Shown here: one piece after another, positions 60,241-64,000 of the stretch
Layout: each line of letters opens with the position of its first letter
Numbering within the stretch: position 1 is the first letter of the stretch
Position numbers and translations under genes: made by a program
NCBI RefSeq assembly: GCF_014083985.1
Contig: NZ_CP046907.1
Span: forward strand, 4,626,501-4,690,500
Direction: 5' to 3'
DNA from: Streptomyces sp. SCUT-3
Lineage (GTDB): Bacteria; Actinomycetota; Actinomycetes; Streptomycetales; Streptomycetaceae
DNA: 64,000 nucleotides
The notes under the pieces: model-generated
Told to the model about the DNA's origin: nothing
Seen by the model: only the letters and a program-made list of their open reading frames with translations
Database searches by the model: none

Positions 60241-60258
60241 AAGAAGGAGCTCGCCTTC

Positions 60259-61284
60259 GTGGCGTCCCACCGTCGTCCCAAGCAGCCCGGCAGAGCCCGT
60301 GTCACCGTGCTGACCGCCACCGCCGCGGCCGCCGTGGCCCTGACCGCCAACTCCGCCAGTGCGGCCCCTAAGGACTCCAAGACCGAGGTCAAGGAGCAGG
60401 TCGACAAGCTCTACGAGGAAGCGGAACACGCTACCGAGAAGTTCAACGGGGCCCGGGAGAAGCAGGACAAGCTCCAGGACCAGGTCGACGACATCCAGGA
60501 CAAGGTCGCCCGCCAGCAGGCGGAACTGAACGACCTGCAGGACGAACTGGGTTCGCTGGCCAGCGCGCAGTACCGCTCGGGCGGCGTCGACCCGTCGGTC
60601 CAGCTGTTCCTCTCCTCGGACCCGGACGACTACCTCAGCAGGGCCTCCACACTCGACCAGCTGACGGCCAAGCAGGCCGGCGCGCTCGAGGAGATCAAGG
60701 AGCAGAAGCGGGCGCTGGAGCAGCAGCGCACCGAGGCGAGCTCCAAGCTCGCCGAGCTCGAGGAGACCCGCAAGGAACTGGGGGAGCAGAAGAAGGAGGT
60801 CCAGGCCAAGCTCGCCAAGGCCCAGAAGCTCCTCAACACGCTCACCGCCGAGGAGCAGGCCGCCCTCAAGAAGGAGGAGGAGCGCGCCTCCCGCGCCAGC
60901 ACCTCCCGCGCCAGCCTGGGCAACGAGGGGTCCGCCACGCAGCGCGCCGCCTCGGCCTTCGCGGTGGCCCAGGGCAAGGTCGGCTCCCCGTACGTCTACG
61001 GCGCCTCCGGCCCGAGCTCCTTCGACTGCTCCGGCCTGACCTCCTGGTCCTTCGCCCAGGTCGGCGTGGCCATACCCCGGACCTCCCAGCAGCAGGCCAA
61101 CATAGGCACCCGCCTGACGCAGAGCCAGCTCCAGCCGGGCGACCTGGTCTTCTTCTACAGCGACCTGCACCACGTCGGCTTCTACGCCGGCAACGGGCAG
61201 ATCCTGCACGCCCCCAAGCCGGGTGCCGTGGTGCGCTACGAGTCGATCAACAACATGCCGTTCATGTTCGGCGTGCGCGTCTGA
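60259..61284 (+). CDS. NlpC/P60 cell-wall hydrolase, copy 1 (riboswitch-controlled)
   Basis: A protein of 341 residues from GTG 60259, chosen because AAGGAG lies 9 bases upstream. A signal peptide (TVLTATAAAAVALTANSASAA) is followed by a coiled-coil region of about 180 residues (KEQVDKLYEEAEHATEKFN and repeated Lys/Glu/Gln heptads) and the C-terminal NlpC/P60 domain: GSPYVYGASGPSSFDCSGLT with catalytic Cys257, LHHVGFYAG and QILHAPKPG with the His residues. It is a secreted peptidoglycan endopeptidase of the RipA type. The riboswitch upstream links its amount to c-di-AMP. Confidence 0.93.
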   Translation: MASHRRPKQPGRARVTVLTATAAAAVALTANSASAAPKDSKTEVKEQVDKLYEEAEHATEKFNGAREKQDKLQDQVDDIQDKVARQQAELNDLQDELGSLASAQYRSGGVDPSVQLFLSSDPDDYLSRASTLDQLTAKQAGALEEIKEQKRALEQQRTEASSKLAELEETRKELGEQKKEVQAKLAKAQKLLNTLTAEEQAALKKEEERASRASTSRASLGNEGSATQRAASAFAVAQGKVGSPYVYGASGPSSFDCSGLTSWSFAQVGVAIPRTSQQQANIGTRLTQSQLQPGDLVFFYSDLHHVGFYAGNGQILHAPKPGAVVRYESINNMPFMFGVRV

Positions 61285-61303
61285 CCGACCGTCGTCTTCT
61301 CCC

Positions 61304-61336
61304 GAGGGCCCCGCCGGTGCGACCGGCGGGGCCCTC
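61304..61336 (+). terminator. Terminator of NlpC/P60 copy 1
   Basis: Perfect 15-bp arms (61304-61318 and 61322-61336) with a 3-nt loop, 20 bases after the stop. Confidence 0.92.
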
Positions 61337-61497
61337 CGCGTTCCCCGCCGCGGCGTGTTGCCGATTGCCGCGGCCGCCCGGCGCAGTGGCCCGGCGCAAT
61401 GGCCCGTTCGGGGGAACGGTTTCCCCCGCGGCCGGCTGCGCCCCCGCCCCGACCTGCGGTTCCGTCAGGCAGGTCCGCGGTTGTCCACAGGGGCGCT

Positions 61498-61527
61498 TTG
61501 TACTCCTCGTGACGACCCGGCTACTCT
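61498..61527 (+). promoter_or_regulatory. Possible promoter of NlpC/P60 copy 2
   Basis: TTGTAC (61498-61503) and TACTCT (61522-61527) are spaced 18 bp and lie about 80 bases upstream of the start, within the 323-bp gap 61285-61607. The match to the vegetative consensus is fair. Nothing resembling a riboswitch is seen in this gap. Confidence 0.4.
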
Positions 61528-61607
61528 CTGCCCGCGGATCCGCCGGGGTGTCCGCCCTCCCGGGCGGCAGGCGACGGTCCGCCCGGGAAGTGAGGAGGTG
61601 CGGACAG

Positions 61608-62651
61608 GTGGTCTCCCACCGCCCGACCGTGCGGCGAGGGCCCGGCCGTCCGGGCCGGGTCACCGGGATCTCCGCCGCCGCGGCGGCCGCAGCGGCCGTC
61701 CTGGCCCCGGCCGTCACCGCGGAGGCGGCCCCGCGCGACGAGCCGCGCGCGGTGAAGGCCCGCGTCGACAGGCTCCACGAACAGGCCGAGCGGGCCGCCG
61801 AGCGGTACAACGCGGCCAAGGAGCGCGAGGAGGGCCTGGAGGAGCGGATCGACGAGCTCCAGGACGAGGCCGCCCGGGGCCAGGAACGGCTCAACCGGCT
61901 CCGCGAGGGGCTCGGTCCCGTCGCCACGGCCCAGTACCGCTCCGGCGGCATCGATCCGGCGGTGGGCCTCGTCCTCTCCTCGGAGCCCGGCGAGTACCTC
62001 GACCGGGCCGCGACCCTGGAGCGCGTCGCCGGACGCAGGGCCGCGGAACTGCGCGAGGCGGTCGCCGCACAGCGCGAGGTGCGGCAGAAGCGCGCCGAGG
62101 CCACGACCACCCTGGACCGACTGGACGAGACCCGCGCGCAACTGGCGGCGCACCGCAGGGCGGTGCAGTCCCGGCTCGCCGCCGCCCGGCGGCTGCTCGA
62201 CCGCCTCGACCCGGCCGAACGCGCCCGCCTGGGCCTGGGCCCCGGCGACGGGCGGGCCCCGCTCCCGGACCGGTACCAGGAGGGCCTGCGGACCGCGCCC
62301 GCCTCCGGCCGCGCCGCGGCCGCGGTGGCCGCCGCGCAGCGGGCCGTCGGCCTGCCGTACGTCTGGGGGGCCTCCGGCCCGAGCTCCTTCGACTGCTCGG
62401 GGCTCATGGTGTGGTCCTACCGCCAGGCGGGGGTGGCCCTGCCGCGCACCTCGCAGGGGCAGCTGAACGCCGGGAGGCGCATCCCCCTGGAGGAGGCCAG
62501 GCCGGGCGACCTGGTGCTCTACCGCGGCGACGCCTCCCACGTGGCCATGTACGTCGGCGGCGGGCAGGTGGTGCACGCGCCCCGTCCCGGCGCCGCGGTG
62601 CGCTACGACCCGGTCGACATGATGCCGGTCACGGGCGTCACCAGGGTGTGA
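61608..62651 (+). CDS. NlpC/P60 cell-wall hydrolase, copy 2
   Basis: A protein of 347 residues from GTG 61608 with GAGGAGG (61592-61598) before it. Same layout as copy 1: a signal peptide (GISAAAAAAAAVLAPAVTAEA), an Arg/Glu-rich coiled coil and an NlpC/P60 domain with catalytic Cys263 in GASGPSSFDCSGLMVW, ASHVAMYVGG and QVVHAPRPG. The linker is much more Arg/Ala-rich than that of copy 1, so the duplication is old. No ydaO element precedes it, so regulation is probably different. Confidence 0.92.
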   Translation: MVSHRPTVRRGPGRPGRVTGISAAAAAAAAVLAPAVTAEAAPRDEPRAVKARVDRLHEQAERAAERYNAAKEREEGLEERIDELQDEAARGQERLNRLREGLGPVATAQYRSGGIDPAVGLVLSSEPGEYLDRAATLERVAGRRAAELREAVAAQREVRQKRAEATTTLDRLDETRAQLAAHRRAVQSRLAAARRLLDRLDPAERARLGLGPGDGRAPLPDRYQEGLRTAPASGRAAAAVAAAQRAVGLPYVWGASGPSSFDCSGLMVWSYRQAGVALPRTSQGQLNAGRRIPLEEARPGDLVLYRGDASHVAMYVGGGQVVHAPRPGAAVRYDPVDMMPVTGVTRV

Positions 62652-62712
62652 GACCGGTCTCCGGGGCACCGGGCCCGCCCCCGCAAGGGCGCCGGCGCCT
62701 ACGATCGGTCGG

Positions 62713-63996
62713 GTGACGGCTCGGCGTGCGGTGGTGTTCCGCCGGGCCGCGGCGACCGCCGCGGCCCTGGCCTGTGCCGTCGCGCTCCTTCTCCTGCCCG
62801 GGCCCGAGGGCCCGGCTGCGGGCGGGAGCCCGGGCGCAGGCACGGGCGCGGAGGAGCGGGCCGCGGTCCAGCGGCTGCTGGACCGGCGGGCCCGGGCCGT
62901 CCTGGACGGCGACGAGGAGGCGTTCCTGGCCGGCGTCGACCCGGCCGCGCGGGAGTTCCGGAACCTGCAGCGCAGGGAGTTCCGCAACCTGCGGCGCCTC
63001 CCCCTGGCCTCCTGGCGGTACCGGCTGGCCGGGACCGGCACCCGTCCGCTCCCGGGCTCCGGCGCTGCGCGGGGGGTCGCTGCCCGGGTGGTGCTGGAGC
63101 ACCGGATCGAGGGCTTCGACACCGAGCCGGTCGCCTCCACCGAGTACTGGACGTTCACCCGCCGCGGCGGCGGCTGGGTCCTCTCCTCGGACACCGGCGG
63201 GCGCTCCGGGGGCCCGAGGGGCGCGGTCCACCTGTGGGAGCAGGGGGAGATGACGGTCGTCCGCGGGCGGCACAGCCTCGTCCTCGGACTCGGGGACCGC
63301 GACGGGACGAAGGCGTACGCGGACCTGGCCGACGCGGCGGTACCGGCCGTCACCGCCGCCTGGGGCGGGAAGTGGGCGGAGCGTGTCGTGGTCCTGGTGC
63401 CCGGCTCCCCGGAGGGGATGGCGGAACTGCTGGGCGCGGAGCCGGCCGCCTACCGGGACATGGCGGCGGTCACCACCGGGAGGCCGGGCGGCGCGCCGGG
63501 CGCGGCCGCCGACCGGGTCGTGGTCAACCCCGAGGCGTTCGGCGGGCTCGGCCCGCTGGGCCGGCGGGTCGTGACGGTGCACGAGGCCGCGCACGTCGCC
63601 ACCCGCTCCGCGACCACGGACGCCACGCCGCTGTGGCTGTCGGAGGGCTTCGCCGACTGGGCCGGCTACCGCGGGACCGGTACCGCCCCCGCCCGGGCCG
63701 CCCCGGAGCTGCGCGCCGAGGTCGCGGCGGGCCGCCCCCCGGCCCGCCTGCCCGGCGACGAGGCGTTCGGAGGAGGGCGGGAGGGCCTGGCGACCGCCTA
63801 CGAGGCGGCCTGGCTGGCCTGCCGGATGACCGCCGAGAAGTGGGGGGAGGACGCGCTCGTGGACCTCTACCGGGCGGTCGGCGCGGGCACCGGCCGCGCC
63901 GACCCGGTCGACGCCGCGATGCGCGAGGTCCTGGGGGTGGGCCTGGAGGAGTTCACCGAGGACTGGCGCGCCTACACGCTGGAGGAACTGTCGTGA
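62713..63996 (+). CDS. Secreted or membrane-anchored gluzincin-like peptidase
   Basis: A protein of 427 residues from GTG 62713. A signal/anchor (TAAALACAVALLLLPG) is followed by an alpha+beta region of about 200 residues (ERAAVQRLLDRRARAVLDGDEEAFLAGVD, resembling NTF2-like cores), then the metal motif VTVHEAAHVATRS with downstream WLSEGFADWAGY: HExxH plus Glu, the gluzincin pattern of M1/M4-like peptidases. A helical C-terminus ends GVGLEEFTEDWRAY. It overlaps the next gene start (GTGA). The substrate is unknown; outside-facing proteolysis of the envelope is inferred. Confidence 0.8.
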   Translation: MTARRAVVFRRAAATAAALACAVALLLLPGPEGPAAGGSPGAGTGAEERAAVQRLLDRRARAVLDGDEEAFLAGVDPAAREFRNLQRREFRNLRRLPLASWRYRLAGTGTRPLPGSGAARGVAARVVLEHRIEGFDTEPVASTEYWTFTRRGGGWVLSSDTGGRSGGPRGAVHLWEQGEMTVVRGRHSLVLGLGDRDGTKAYADLADAAVPAVTAAWGGKWAERVVVLVPGSPEGMAELLGAEPAAYRDMAAVTTGRPGGAPGAAADRVVVNPEAFGGLGPLGRRVVTVHEAAHVATRSATTDATPLWLSEGFADWAGYRGTGTAPARAAPELRAEVAAGRPPARLPGDEAFGGGREGLATAYEAAWLACRMTAEKWGEDALVDLYRAVGAGTGRADPVDAAMREVLGVGLEEFTEDWRAYTLEELS

Positions 63997-64000
63997 GCGA
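63993..64000 (+). CDS. Start of a further gene (truncated by the window end)
   Basis: GTG 63993 overlaps the stop of the peptidase gene by GTGA, the coupling seen elsewhere in this window. Only two codons are visible (Val/Met, Ser), so no product can be named. Confidence 0.35.

Noticed and set aside
1-64000. CRISPR arrays, transposases, integrases, tRNA and rRNA genes
   Set aside because: No regularly spaced repeats, no recognisable mobile-element proteins and no tRNA or rRNA-like stretches were seen; repeats found are short tandem units or one gene duplication.

Overview
The window reads as a piece of a Streptomyces (or very close actinomycete) chromosome. The DNA is very GC-rich, GTG starts are common, TTA leucine codons are almost absent, and several families typical of the genus are present: a DUF397/XRE/ATP-binding regulator cluster, an NsdA-like TPR regulator and an actinobacterial cytochrome bcc-aa3 oxidase locus. 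About 58 protein genes are called. No rRNA, tRNA, CRISPR array, insertion sequence or integrase was recognised.

Left part (1-13.6 kb), accessory in character: a truncated TPR regulator, a GNAT acetyltransferase, a TetR regulator with a palindromic operator in its promoter and a PH-like partner gene, a class A beta-lactamase lipoprotein, and a regulator cluster with a tandemly duplicated DUF397 gene and the stump of a duplicated XRE gene. Then comes a 1659-residue DUF4011/superfamily-1 helicase/Vsr-like nuclease/DUF3320 protein, and upstream of it a two-gene module: an XRE-ImmA/IrrE metallopeptidase overlapping a PIN-like protein that carries a TTA codon. This last stretch is the best candidate for a defence or toxin-antitoxin locus.

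Middle part (13.6-45.4 kb), mostly conserved chromosome: a TTA-containing FAD oxidoreductase, a TIGR01777 epimerase-like protein, GNAT, DUF4240, an SDR behind a long palindrome, a WYL regulator, sucB and lpd, pepA, cobU-cobT-cobS for the late steps of cobalamin synthesis, an aldo/keto reductase, a methyltransferase, DUF3043, pspA/pspAA with a two-component pair, an RND efflux pump, nadA, a frameshifted erpA, a PfkB-family kinase and a cysteine desulfurase fused to a TusA-like domain.

Right part (45.5-64 kb): the respiratory supercomplex genes ctaC-ctaD-ctaF and ctaE-qcrC-qcrA-qcrB, with an L,D-transpeptidase and a degenerate receiver gene between the two blocks; a membrane protein; trpD; a stand-alone Lrp/AsnC sensor domain; a zinc-ribbon protein; a NYN-domain protein; and a cell-wall group of two NlpC/P60 hydrolases, the first behind a likely c-di-AMP (ydaO) riboswitch, followed by a surface gluzincin-like peptidase.

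The genes join central carbon metabolism (2-oxoglutarate dehydrogenase E2/E3), aerobic respiration and Fe-S, NAD, cobalamin and tryptophan metabolism with cell-envelope maintenance. The accessory left flank holds the likely defence and developmental regulators. Most convergent gene pairs are separated by perfect GC-rich hairpins.
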